From: Trueperaceae bacterium
GTDB taxonomy: Bacteria; Deinococcota; Deinococci; Deinococcales; Trueperaceae
Length of the DNA: 33,463 bases
Direction: 5' to 3'
Assembly (NCBI GenBank): GCA_030147925.1
Contig: JASBUK010000077.1
Location: 1 to 33,463 of the forward strand
The notes under the pieces are model-generated. The model did no database searches. It was not told where the DNA came from and saw only the letters and a list, made by a program, of their open reading frames with translations. Positions 16,742-24,520 of this stretch are shown here, piece by piece (within the stretch, counting starts at the first letter, position 1; every line of letters starts with the position of its first letter). Both the position numbers and the translations under genes were made by a program.

Positions 16742-17887
16742 ATGAACAAGCGCCGCCTACACTCAAGAACCACCACCCGCATCGCCTTTGGGGTGATAAT
16801 CGTCTTTGTCTTGGCGCAGGTGCTGTGGTGGATTATCTTTCAGGCACGGCTTATCAACAGCAATACCGAAGAAACTTTAAGCCACTGGCAACGCGACGCC
16901 AGCACTGCTAATTCTCTGCTGCTGCTTGCACCCGGCAATGAAAACCTCATTAGACAGTTACAGGAAAGCTATCCGCAGTTGCTTTTTGATAATCAGCAGT
17001 TTGTCGTCGATAATCGCGCGGTCATAGAGTTGGAGCAGCAGCAAAGAGGCTATATCCGCATGTTCGCCTTCGAAGGGCCGTTTTTTGTCCTGGTAGTGCT
17101 TTTTGGGCTTTATATCATCGCCCTGAGCCTTAGAACCGAACGTGAGCTCAAGCGTCGCCAGCAAAATTTTCTAAGCGCCATCAGCCACGAGTTCCGCACC
17201 CCCATAGGAACTTTGCGTCTGCTGATCGAAACCGCCCTTTACCGCTCGCTCAGCCCCGAAAAACAACGTGACTATTTGCAGCGTATGGACCGGGAGCTTA
17301 CGCGACTGGAAACCACCAGCGAACAGGTCTTGGCCAGCGCCCGGCTCGAGCAAACCGGCACGTCGCCACAGCTAACAGCCACCGAGCTCAATCGGGAGGT
17401 CAGGGAAATCGTGCAACGCTCAAAGCCTGGCCTAGAAGCCCGGGGAGTCTCGCTCTTGGTTGATTACAGCCCCGAATCGCTTCCCGTGTCGCTCGAGCCC
17501 TCGGCTTTTAACATCGTTATCAATAACCTGCTGGACAATGCCGTTAAGTACAGCCCCGAGGACAATAAGCCCATAAGGTTGCATCTGGAGACCCGGGGTC
17601 ACCTCGTCATGCTGCATGTTGAAGACCAGGGTGTGGGCATTAGCGAGAGCGAGGCAAAAAACATCTTTGACAAGTTTTACCGTGTGGGCAGCGAAATGAC
17701 CCGCGACTCAACCGGCGTGGGTCTGGGTCTTTATCTGGTTAAGTCTATTACCGAAGCCATGAACGGCTGGGTAAAATACGAAGCTCTCGACAAAGAGCAA
17801 GGGCGGGGCAGCCGTTTTACCGTCATTTTGCCTCGGCGCTTAGAGCAAGGCAGCAAATACTCATCTCAGGCAGTCGTATCGGAATGA
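16742..17887 (+). CDS. Membrane sensor histidine kinase in hem cluster
   Basis: 381 residues. Two transmembrane segments (about 13-34 and 109-130) enclose an extracytoplasmic sensor loop of about 75 residues (from SNTEETLSHWQRDAS to QQQRGYIRM) that I do not recognise. The HisKA motif SAISHEFRTPIGTLR carries the phosphorylated His149 and follows the second membrane segment with no HAMP between. The ATPase domain shows N-box NNLLDNAVKYSP, G1 EDQGVGIS, F-box IFDKFYRVG and G2 TGVGLGLYLVK. It begins 28 nt after hemB with only a weak ribosome site and is followed by its response regulator. The location suggests sensing of heme, a porphyrin, iron or oxygen, but the signal cannot be read from sequence. 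Confidence 0.9.
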   Translation: MNKRRLHSRTTTRIAFGVIIVFVLAQVLWWIIFQARLINSNTEETLSHWQRDASTANSLLLLAPGNENLIRQLQESYPQLLFDNQQFVVDNRAVIELEQQQRGYIRMFAFEGPFFVLVVLFGLYIIALSLRTERELKRRQQNFLSAISHEFRTPIGTLRLLIETALYRSLSPEKQRDYLQRMDRELTRLETTSEQVLASARLEQTGTSPQLTATELNREVREIVQRSKPGLEARGVSLLVDYSPESLPVSLEPSAFNIVINNLLDNAVKYSPEDNKPIRLHLETRGHLVMLHVEDQGVGISESEAKNIFDKFYRVGSEMTRDSTGVGLGLYLVKSITEAMNGWVKYEALDKEQGRGSRFTVILPRRLEQGSKYSSQAVVSE

Positions 17888-17948
17888 AATATCACAAAAC
17901 CCACAGTTTTCCCGCCAAGCTTTCACTTTGTTTTCTTAAGACCAAATC

Positions 17949-18671
17949 ATGAAACCAAGCATCCTTATCATCGAAGACGAAACGTCCATGGCCGACATCC
18001 TGGCCGATAACCTAAGCGAAGAAGGCTATGAAGTTGCTGTGGCCCAAGACGGTCAAACCGGGCTGGATATGTGGCAGCATTCAAGACCTCAGCTTGTTGT
18101 CCTGGACGTGATGCTACCGCAGCTAAACGGCTTTGAACTCTGTCACAAAATGCGCACCGCCGGCGACGACACCCCGGTTTTGTTCTTAAGCGCCAAGAGT
18201 GAGCCAGAAGATCGTGTGCAAGGCCTAAGAGTCGGCGGTGACGACTATCTGCCTAAACCCTTTCACTTACCCGAGTTTTTGCTGCGGGTAAAAAACATGC
18301 TAAAACGTAGCCGCTGGAGCGGGGTGACAGGGCCAGCAGAAACCAATATTTTCTTTGGCGGTCACAGCGTTGATTTGCGCAGTTGGACCGCTAATTTGGC
18401 AAACGGCAAACAGGAGCTTTTGGGCGAGCGGGAGTTCAAGATTTTTAGGCTACTAAGCGAACGTTCGGGGCAAGTGGTAAGCCGTGACGACATCCTAGAC
18501 GAGGTCTGGAGCGACGACGCCTTTCCCTCCAGCCGCACGGTCGATAATTTTGTGTTGCGCCTGCGCAAACTGTTCGAGCCCGACCCGAGCCTCCCTATCT
18601 TTTTTCACACCGTCTGGGGGGTGGGCTATAAATTCACACCCGAGGGGCAAGCAGAAGAGGTCAAATCATGA
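17949..18671 (+). CDS. OmpR/PhoB-family response regulator
   Basis: 240 residues. The receiver domain has the acidic pair Glu9/Asp10 (IIEDETSM), phospho-acceptor Asp53 in VVLDVMLPQLNG, and Lys in LPKPFHLPEF. A C-terminal winged helix (about 135-232; LLGEREFKIFRLLSE, SRTVDNFVLRLRKLF, TVWGVGYKF) binds DNA. It is the natural partner of the histidine kinase just upstream. The 61-nt gap between them is AT-rich and could hold an extra promoter. Candidate target: the tandem 11-bp repeat upstream of hemA. Confidence 0.93.
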   Translation: MKPSILIIEDETSMADILADNLSEEGYEVAVAQDGQTGLDMWQHSRPQLVVLDVMLPQLNGFELCHKMRTAGDDTPVLFLSAKSEPEDRVQGLRVGGDDYLPKPFHLPEFLLRVKNMLKRSRWSGVTGPAETNIFFGGHSVDLRSWTANLANGKQELLGEREFKIFRLLSERSGQVVSRDDILDEVWSDDAFPSSRTVDNFVLRLRKLFEPDPSLPIFFHTVWGVGYKFTPEGQAEEVKS

Positions 18672-18738
18672 AGCAAATTTTAGCGACAATTCCCGCTCCT
18701 CAAATCTCATATAAACCAGCTGAGGAAAAGCGCCTATC

Positions 18739-19770
18739 ATGAGTCTATTTTTAGACGCCGCCTGGGGCCAGGACACCAACCGCGCACCCATCTGGATAAT
18801 GCGCCAGGCAGGGCGCTATCTACCCGAATATCTGGCTATCAAAGAAAAATCCTCCTTCTGGGAAATGTGCCGCATACCCGAGCTGGCCTGCGAAATCACC
18901 CTGCAACCAATTCGGCGTCTGGGCGTCGATGCCGCCATCCTCTTTCAGGACATAATGACCCCACTACCGCCTATGGGTATCGGCATCGAGTTTAAGCCCG
19001 GCCCGATGATTGACGCACCGTTGCGCACACTCAAGGCTGTGAATGACTTGCGTATTCCCGCACAGGACGAGGTCGCCCCCTTTGTTGCCGAAGCTATCAA
19101 GCTCATCCGCCAGGAAAGCCCCGTGCCCTTAATTGGCTTTGGCGGTGCCCCGCTGACGCTGGCAACCTATCTGGTGCAAGGCAGCGGCAGCAAAGATTAT
19201 GCCGAATTTCGCCAATTCTTGCGTCAGGACCCCCAAGCCGCCCACGCTTTGTTAGACAAGCTCACCGAAGTCTCCATCCGCTACTTAAAGATGCAGGTCG
19301 AAGCTGGCGCCCAAGCCATTCAGCTCTTTGACTCCTGGGCAGGGCTGCACGACGCCAGAACATATGCCAAATTTGCCAAACCCTATAACAGCCGCATCTT
19401 GGAAGCGCTCGAGCCCTACCGCATCCCTCGGCTTTATATTGCAGTGGATGCACTACACCTTTATGACGAGATCAAAACTCTCCCCTGCGAAGTCATTAGC
19501 GTAGACTGGCGAGCCCCTTTAAGCCAGGTCAGACCTATGCTTCCCGGCAAAACCCTGCAAGGCAACTTAGACCCGGCTGTACTGCTGGCTGACAAAGAGG
19601 TCATAACAAATGAAGTCGAGCGTGTTCTAAGCGAGGGTCTGGGCGGCGCTCACATCTTTAATCTGGGTCACGGCATCATGCGTCAGACCGACCCCGAACA
19701 CGCGCTGCATCTGGTGAATACCGTTAAAGCATTTGATCGCAAAAAGGCACGCGAACTCCTGCTTGATTAA
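18739..19770 (+). CDS. hemE: Uroporphyrinogen decarboxylase (HemE)
   Basis: Removes four carboxyl groups from uroporphyrinogen III to give coproporphyrinogen III in the cytoplasm. 343 residues, standard length. The N-terminal signature PIWIMRQAGRYLPEY (18-31) holds the conserved arginines. ILFQDIMTPLPPMGIGIEF carries the active-site aspartate segment. GFGGAPLTLATYLVQG matches the second family signature, and FNLGHGIMRQTDPEH the conserved C-terminal block. It lies 67 nt after the response regulator, with a purine-rich GAGGAAAAG before the ATG. A weak hairpin follows the stop. Confidence 0.96.
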   Translation: MSLFLDAAWGQDTNRAPIWIMRQAGRYLPEYLAIKEKSSFWEMCRIPELACEITLQPIRRLGVDAAILFQDIMTPLPPMGIGIEFKPGPMIDAPLRTLKAVNDLRIPAQDEVAPFVAEAIKLIRQESPVPLIGFGGAPLTLATYLVQGSGSKDYAEFRQFLRQDPQAAHALLDKLTEVSIRYLKMQVEAGAQAIQLFDSWAGLHDARTYAKFAKPYNSRILEALEPYRIPRLYIAVDALHLYDEIKTLPCEVISVDWRAPLSQVRPMLPGKTLQGNLDPAVLLADKEVITNEVERVLSEGLGGAHIFNLGHGIMRQTDPEHALHLVNTVKAFDRKKARELLLD

Positions 19771-19801
19771 AACACTGACGTTAATACCTAAAGTGTTTTT
19801 T
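19769..19801 (+). terminator. Weak hairpin after hemE, possible attenuating terminator
   Basis: AAAACACT and AGTGTTTT form an 8-bp, AT-rich stem around a 15-nt loop and run into a short T tract. The stem is weak, so partial read-through into vapBC-hemF is likely if it works at all. Confidence 0.35.
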
Positions 19802-19855
19802 CCTGGCATGGTTTGTCATAAAACGACCAATGCTTTAGCGTTAAATGACCCCTCG

Positions 19856-19879
19856 TTTTACACAAGACAATGTGTAAAA
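19856..19879. promoter_or_regulatory. Perfect 9-bp inverted repeat, likely vapBC operator
   Basis: TTTTACACA and TGTGTAAAA are exact reverse complements separated by 6 bp, ending 8 bp before the vapB ATG at 19888. VapBC-type antitoxins typically bind such palindromes to repress their own operon, so this is probably the autoregulatory site, overlapping the -10 region (TAAAAAT). Confidence 0.65.
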
Positions 19880-19887
19880 ATGGGTCT

Positions 19888-20088
19888 ATGGCAACCAATT
19901 TACAAATAGATGACCGCTTGCTTTTAGAGGCGCAAGCACTAGGTCACTTCAAAACAAAAAAAGAAACCGTAAATCAAGCACTTAAAGAGTTTATAGAGCA
20001 TCGCAAGCAGTTAGAAATTCTAAATCTAAAAGGGCAAGTAGATTACTACGACGACTATGATTACAAAAAACAGCGCCAACGGCGATGA
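19888..20088 (+). CDS. vapB: VapB-type antitoxin
   Basis: 66 residues from the ATG at 19888 (MATNLQIDDRLLLEAQALG). An alternative upstream ATG at 19870 lies inside the operator palindrome and is unlikely. The sequence matches the small VapB/DUF2191 type: a short N-terminal beta strand and helices typical of ribbon-helix-helix proteins (KKETVNQALKEFIEHRK), then an acidic, tyrosine-rich tail (DYYDDYDY) that would cover the toxin active site. Its stop overlaps the vapC start (ATGA), the usual arrangement. It sits inside the heme cluster between hemE and hemF. Confidence 0.85.
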   Translation: MATNLQIDDRLLLEAQALGHFKTKKETVNQALKEFIEHRKQLEILNLKGQVDYYDDYDYKKQRQRR

Positions 20089-20495
20089 GGGTAATTGTCG
20101 ATACATCAATCTGGTCGCCTTTTTTGCGACGTAAGCACCCTATAAGTGCTCAAAATTTACAGGTGCTCGAGCAACTCATTCGCGAAAAGCGCATACAGAT
20201 GCTAGGGATTATTAAACAAGAACTTCTTTCGGGCATCAAAGAACAGGCACAATTTGAGAAATTGAACGATATATTGGCAGGATATCCTGATTTGCTGGCC
20301 GACAGCGAGGATCATATTGTTGCGGCACAATGTTATAACACTTGCCGAAAAAAAGGTGTGCAGGGTTCAACCGTGGATTTCCTTATTTGCGCTCAGGCCG
20401 TCAATCACCAACTAGCTATCTTGACCAGTGATAAGGATTTTCAAAGCTATGCCAAATTTCTACCAATTAGACTCTATTCAGAAGAGGTCGAATAA
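20085..20495 (+). CDS. vapC: VapC-type PIN-domain ribonuclease toxin
   Basis: 136 residues. All four PIN-domain acidic residues are in place: Asp6 (VDTSIW), Glu46 (KQELLSG), Asp98 (STVDFLICA) and Asp116 (LTSDKDF), so the toxin looks catalytically competent. VapC toxins cut tRNA or rRNA when released from VapB. It contains one GCTCGAGC palindrome like the surrounding genes, which argues against very recent arrival from an unrelated genome. The stop codon lies 3 nt before the hemF ATG, and the probable hemF ribosome site (GAAGAGGT) lies inside the vapC 3' end, so hemF translation may depend on vapC translation. Confidence 0.88.
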   Translation: MRVIVDTSIWSPFLRRKHPISAQNLQVLEQLIREKRIQMLGIIKQELLSGIKEQAQFEKLNDILAGYPDLLADSEDHIVAAQCYNTCRKKGVQGSTVDFLICAQAVNHQLAILTSDKDFQSYAKFLPIRLYSEEVE

Positions 20496-20498
20496 TCT

Positions 20499-21428
20499 AT
20501 GAATCGACGTGACCGGGTCGTTAAGTTGCTTAAAGCCGGACAGACTAAAATTATTACCGACCTTGAAGACTTAGATAGCAAAGGTAAATTCCAGGAATAC
20601 AGCTGGCAGCGCCCTGGTGGTGGAGGGGGCACAGCGCAAGTCATGGAAGGTGGCAAGGTCTTTGAACGAGCCGGGGTGAACGTCTCGGCTGTTCACGGGG
20701 TACAGGTGCCACCAAGCCTAGCCCAAAAACACCCTGGCGCGGCGGATAAACCTTTTTTTGCCACCGGTATCTCGATGGTGCTGCATCCGTGCAATCCTTA
20801 TGTACCGGCTTTTCATGCCAACTATCGCTATTTTGAAGTTGGCGCTAGTGACATCTGGTGGTTTGGCGGCGGCGCCGATATGACGCCTAGCTATGGTTTT
20901 GCAGAAGACGCCGTTTATTTTCATAAGACGCTTAAAGATTTTTGCGACAGACACAATCTTAGCTACTATCCAAAATTCAAGGTAAATTGCGACGATTATT
21001 TCTTTATCAAGCATCGCCAGGAAATGCGCGGCATTGGCGGCATCTTCTTTGATCAGTTGCAAGACGTTGGCACTGGTGATTGGGAGGCGAATTTTAAGTT
21101 TATCCGCGATGGCATTGACACTATCTTGCCAAGCTATCTGCCTATTGTTAAGCGGCGCCAGGACATGGCTTATGGCGAACGTGAGCGCCAGTGGCAGCTT
21201 TATCGCCGGGGGCGTTATGTCGAATTTAATCTGGTTTATGACCGCGGCACCACCTTTGGTTTGCAAACCAGCGGTAATATTGAGGCCATTCTGATGTCGA
21301 TGCCGCCCTTGGCACGCTGGGAATTTAATGCCCAACCCGAGCTTAACAGTCCGGAAGCTAAATTAGCCGAGTACTTAAAACCGCGTAACTGGGCCGAGTT
21401 TGAACTCGAGGAGAAACTTGCAGGGTAA
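20499..21428 (+). CDS. hemF: Oxygen-dependent coproporphyrinogen-III oxidase (HemF)
   Basis: Converts coproporphyrinogen III to protoporphyrinogen IX using O2. 309 residues. Family blocks: KFQEYSWQRPGGGGGTAQVM, ATGISMVLHPCNPYVPAFHANYRYFEV (with His96 and His106), WWFGGGADMTPSYG, and HRQEMRGIGGIFFDQL. The strict O2-dependence of the family indicates an aerobic lifestyle. It begins 3 nt after vapC, with GAAGAGGT about 10 nt before the ATG. Its last codons overlap the TTG start of the broken dehydrogenase. Confidence 0.96.
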   Translation: MNRRDRVVKLLKAGQTKIITDLEDLDSKGKFQEYSWQRPGGGGGTAQVMEGGKVFERAGVNVSAVHGVQVPPSLAQKHPGAADKPFFATGISMVLHPCNPYVPAFHANYRYFEVGASDIWWFGGGADMTPSYGFAEDAVYFHKTLKDFCDRHNLSYYPKFKVNCDDYFFIKHRQEMRGIGGIFFDQLQDVGTGDWEANFKFIRDGIDTILPSYLPIVKRRQDMAYGERERQWQLYRRGRYVEFNLVYDRGTTFGLQTSGNIEAILMSMPPLARWEFNAQPELNSPEAKLAEYLKPRNWAEFELEEKLAG

Positions 21429-21900
21429 AAACGCCATTATCACCGGCGTCAGCCGTAAGCTTGGTATTGGTGCTGCCCTCGCACGCGAGTTTGCCGAGGC
21501 AGGCGTCAACGTTTTTATCAGCTATTACCGCCCCTATGACGCCAATATGCCTTGGGGAAACCAGCCTAAAGAAGTTAAAGATTTGCTTATTGAGCTTAAA
21601 CGCAAAGGAATTCAGGTCGTTGGGCTCGAGCTCGACCTATCCATTCCCGAAGCCGCCGGTCAATAGTTTGATGCAGCCGAATATCATCTGGGTCCTATTG
21701 ACATTCTTATCAACAACGCCGCCCACTCACAAAGAACACGACTTGACGAGCTTGATGCCGCACAAATTGACGCACATTACGCAGTGAATGTTCGAGCTGT
21801 TGCGCTACTGTGTGTGGCACGATTTATTGAGTACCAACTTAGCTTAGTCAGCAGTTTCAACAAACACCATTTTGGAGAGCTTTGCAAGGTAGGCTATTAA
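21418..21900 (+). pseudogene. Short-chain dehydrogenase/reductase remnant
   Basis: A GAGGAG site inside hemF precedes an in-frame TTG at 21418 and a Rossmann start, LQGKNAIITGVSRKLGIGAA. The frame stops at an amber TAG (21664-21666) but continues in the same frame with clear family sequence (LGPIDILINNAAHS, then LDELDAAQIDAHYAVNVRA) to a TAA at 21898. The catalytic YxxxK and the rest of the C-terminal half are missing. One stop plus truncation with otherwise good codons suggests fairly recent decay of an FabG-like reductase. It fills the gap between hemF and hemH. Confidence 0.82.
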
Positions 21901-21901
21901 C

Positions 21902-23014
21902 ATGAGCGAACACTCCTCTTTAGGTCCCACCGGGATTGTCATGATGAACTTAGGTGGCCCCAAAAACCTCGACGAGGTAGGGCCGTTTCTGTTAAAACTC
22001 TTTGAAGATCGCGAGATTATCCAGTTGCCCGTACAGGATTTCTTGGGGCCTTTTATCGCCAAGCGCCGCACACCCAAAGTGCAAAAGCTCTACGAGGGCA
22101 TTGGTGGCGGCTCACCCATCCTCAAATGGACCGAGCTGCAAGGCCAGGGCATGGTTCAGCGGCTGGACAAACTCTCACCCGCAACCGCCCCGCACAAGTT
22201 TTATGTTGCCTTTCGTTACATCGACCCTTTTAGCGAAGACGCCCTAAGACAAATGAAGGCCGATGGAATAAAACGCGCCGTGGCTTTTACGCAATATCCG
22301 CAGTTTAGTTGTGCCACTACCGGCTCGAGCCTAAACGAATTGTGGCGGGCAGCTAACAGACTGAGGCTGGAGCAGGAGTTTAACTGGAGCGTTATTGACC
22401 GCTGGCCCACGCATCCTAAATTTATTGAGGCCATGACCAAAACGGTAAAACAAGGGCTCGAGCTCTTTAGCGAAGATGAGCGTGACGACGCACTGCTGCT
22501 CTTTAGCGCCCACTCGCTGCCGCTAAGCGTTATCAACCGTGGCGACGCCTACCCGCAAGAAGTCGGTGCAACCGTACACGAAGTGATGAAATGTTTAGAC
22601 TTCTCGCACGAATACCTGCTCAGCTACCAATCGGATGTCGGTCCGGTACCCTGGCTGGGCCCCAGTACCGAATCGGTGATAAAAGAACTGGGCAAGAAAA
22701 AGCGCCAGAACGTGCTGGTAGTGGGTATTGCCTTTACCAGCGACCACATCGAAACTCTCTCGGAGATTGATATCGAGTATGGCGAACTTGCACACGAAGT
22801 CGGTGTCAGCAACTTCAAACGTGCTCCGGCTCTAAACGGCGACCCGCTTTTTCAGGACGCACTGGCCCAGGTCGTTTACGAACATCTGCAAAGCGGTGAA
22901 GCCTGCAGTCGTCAATACGGCCTGCGTTGCCCCGGCTGTGTCAATGAGCAGTGCCGCAACATCTTGAAGCCGGTGGCAGCTTTTAAGCGCACCGCGGTAG
23001 GCTCCAGGCAATAA
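21902..23014 (+). CDS. hemH: Ferrochelatase, mitochondrial-like with [2Fe-2S] cysteines (HemH)
   Basis: Inserts Fe2+ into protoporphyrin IX to make protoheme. 370 residues. GIVMMNLGGPKNLDEV and GGGSPILKWT open the fold. The catalytic His204 is in FSAHSLPLSVINRGD and Glu284 in TSDHIETLSEIDIEY. Four cysteines match the human cluster ligands in position: Cys137 (YPQFSCATTGSS) and Cys343, Cys346, Cys351 (RCPGCVNEQC). The overall sequence, including PFIAKRRTPKVQ, LSPATAPHKFYVAFRY and VGPVPWLGPSTE, is closer to mitochondrial ferrochelatases as I remember them than to the Bacillus type. It starts 1 nt after the remnant frame and ends the cluster. Confidence 0.95.
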   Translation: MSEHSSLGPTGIVMMNLGGPKNLDEVGPFLLKLFEDREIIQLPVQDFLGPFIAKRRTPKVQKLYEGIGGGSPILKWTELQGQGMVQRLDKLSPATAPHKFYVAFRYIDPFSEDALRQMKADGIKRAVAFTQYPQFSCATTGSSLNELWRAANRLRLEQEFNWSVIDRWPTHPKFIEAMTKTVKQGLELFSEDERDDALLLFSAHSLPLSVINRGDAYPQEVGATVHEVMKCLDFSHEYLLSYQSDVGPVPWLGPSTESVIKELGKKKRQNVLVVGIAFTSDHIETLSEIDIEYGELAHEVGVSNFKRAPALNGDPLFQDALAQVVYEHLQSGEACSRQYGLRCPGCVNEQCRNILKPVAAFKRTAVGSRQ

Positions 23015-23027
23015 AACAAGCAACAAA

Positions 23028-23051
23028 AAAGGCGGGAATTAACCCGCCTTT
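23028..23051. terminator. Bidirectional terminator between hemH and rpoD
   Basis: AAAGGCGGG and CCCGCCTTT form a 9-bp stem with an AATTAA loop. The minus strand ends in six T, so it is strongest for rpoD transcripts, but it can also stop the hem operon. Confidence 0.85.
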
Positions 23052-23185
23052 GGTCTCTCATACCGAATCTCATTAATTCCTTAAGCGTTATGAAAGCCAC
23101 CGGTCTCATTCTTCTCGTGCCACTCGCATTGAAAAACCGAAGGGGATTCGTCTTTTTAACGGAATCGGTATCAGCTAGGCAAAAC

Positions 23186-24520
23186 TCAATCCAGAAAATC
23201 CCGTAGTTTACGAGTGCGGCTCTCGTGATACTTGAGTTTGCGCAGCGCTTTGTTTTCAATCTGGCGGATGCGCTCACGCGTCACCCCAAAATAAGCGCCG
23301 ACCTCCTCTAAGGTGTGCTCACGACCATCGACTAAGCCCTTGCGCAGCTTCAGCACCATCGCTTCACGTTCGGTGAGCTTATCCAGCGCTTTGTCAAGCT
23401 CTTCGCTCAGCAGCGTCTTGCTGGCCTGCTCAACCGGCGATTCGACGTTATCATCGGGAATAAAGTCACCGTAAAAGGAGTCTTTCTCGTCGCCAATAGG
23501 CGTTTCGAGCGATACCGGTTCTTGGGAAACCTTAAAGACTTCTTCGACCTTATCGGCGCTCCAGCCCGGCCCCATCGCATCGGCAACTTCTTCGTAACTG
23601 GGTTCGCGAGAGAGTTCTTGCTGCAACTGCCTGGCTGTGCGGGTAAGCTTGTTGATCGTCTCGACCATGTGAACGGGAATGCGAATGGTGCGGGCCTGAT
23701 CGGCAATGGCGCGGTTTATGGCCTGACGAATCCACCAGGTGGCATAGGTTGAAAACTTGTAGCGACGGCGATACTCAAACTTTTCTACCGCTCTAATCAG
23801 CCCTTGGTTGCCCTCTTGAATAAGGTCGAGGAAGCTAAGACCCCGGCCAGTGTATTTTTTGGCAATCGAGACCACCAACCGCAGGTTGGCCTCAATCAAG
23901 TGCTGGCGGGCCATATCACCGTCTTCAACCACACGCTTTAGACCGCGCTTGGTGCGCTCGGGTAGTTCCTCGACTTCTTCCTCAAGACGTTTGGCGGCGG
24001 CTTCACCCTCTTCGATACGACGCGCTAAGCTGATCTCTTCTTCGAGCGTCAGCAGGTCAACACGGCCAATCTCATGCAAATACTGGCGCACCGGATCGTT
24101 GGTGCTAAGCCTGGGACCGGCCATCATTTCGGCTCGAGCTTCTAAGGCTTCGCGCTCTTCGTCATCCTCTAAAACATCATCGTCTACATCGTCAAGATCG
24201 TCGTCTTCGATAATCTCATCGTCGGCCAAATCGACAATTTCAACGCCTTTAGCTTCCAAGACCTTCATCAGGTCCTCAAAATTGGCGGCTTCACTGTCTA
24301 TATTCAGTCCTTCGAGGGCATTGTTAAAAGCCAGGCTGATCTCTTCGGTATTCAGCGTGCCCTCACGTTGACCCTGTTCTATCAGCTTTAAGACAGGCGC
24401 GGCCTCAAGCCACTGGGGCGTCGTGGCTGTTTTGGCTGCAGCTTGCTTGCTGGCTTTTTTGGCCTTGGCTTTCGTGCCGGTTTTACTCTCGGGTTTTGTC
24501 TTGGTCTTTGTTTCTGCCAT
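23186..24520 (-). CDS. rpoD: Primary RNA polymerase sigma factor (RpoD/SigA)
   Basis: The housekeeping sigma-70. AGGAGAGG directly upstream selects the ATG at 24520 (444 residues), not the longer open frame to 24544. The N-terminus is Lys/Ala/Thr-rich ([15 protein letters not shown]). A strongly acidic stretch at about 100-125 ([16 protein letters not shown]) resembles sigma region 1.1. Region 1.2 is [16 protein letters not shown]. Region 2 contains [21 protein letters not shown] and [15 protein letters not shown]. Region 3 includes [15 protein letters not shown]. Region 4 ends in [20 protein letters not shown]. It converges on hemH. A small element-like repeat lies 146 bp upstream. Confidence 0.97.
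   Translation of the reverse strand: MAETKTKTKPESKTGTKAKAKKASKQAAAKTATTPQWLEAAPVLKLIEQGQREGTLNTEEISLAFNNALEGLNIDSEAANFEDLMKVLEAKGVEIVDLADDEIIEDDDLDDVDDDVLEDDEEREALEARAEMMAGPRLSTNDPVRQYLHEIGRVDLLTLEEEISLARRIEEGEAAAKRLEEEVEELPERTKRGLKRVVEDGDMARQHLIEANLRLVVSIAKKYTGRGLSFLDLIQEGNQGLIRAVEKFEYRRRYKFSTYATWWIRQAINRAIADQARTIRIPVHMVETINKLTRTARQLQQELSREPSYEEVADAMGPGWSADKVEEVFKVSQEPVSLETPIGDEKDSFYGDFIPDDNVESPVEQASKTLLSEELDKALDKLTEREAMVLKLRKGLVDGREHTLEEVGAYFGVTRERIRQIENKALRKLKYHESRTRKLRDFLD

Noticed and set aside
19870-19887. Longer vapB start at ATG 19870
   Set aside because: The codon lies inside the operator palindrome, and the added residues (MCKNGS) are not typical of the family.
20718-21335. 205-codon open frame opposite hemF
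   Set aside because: It lies entirely within hemF on the other strand and shows no family features.
23850-24371. 173-codon open frame opposite rpoD
   Set aside because: It is antisense to conserved sigma-factor sequence, very Ser/Arg-rich, and has no ribosome site; an artefact of codon bias.
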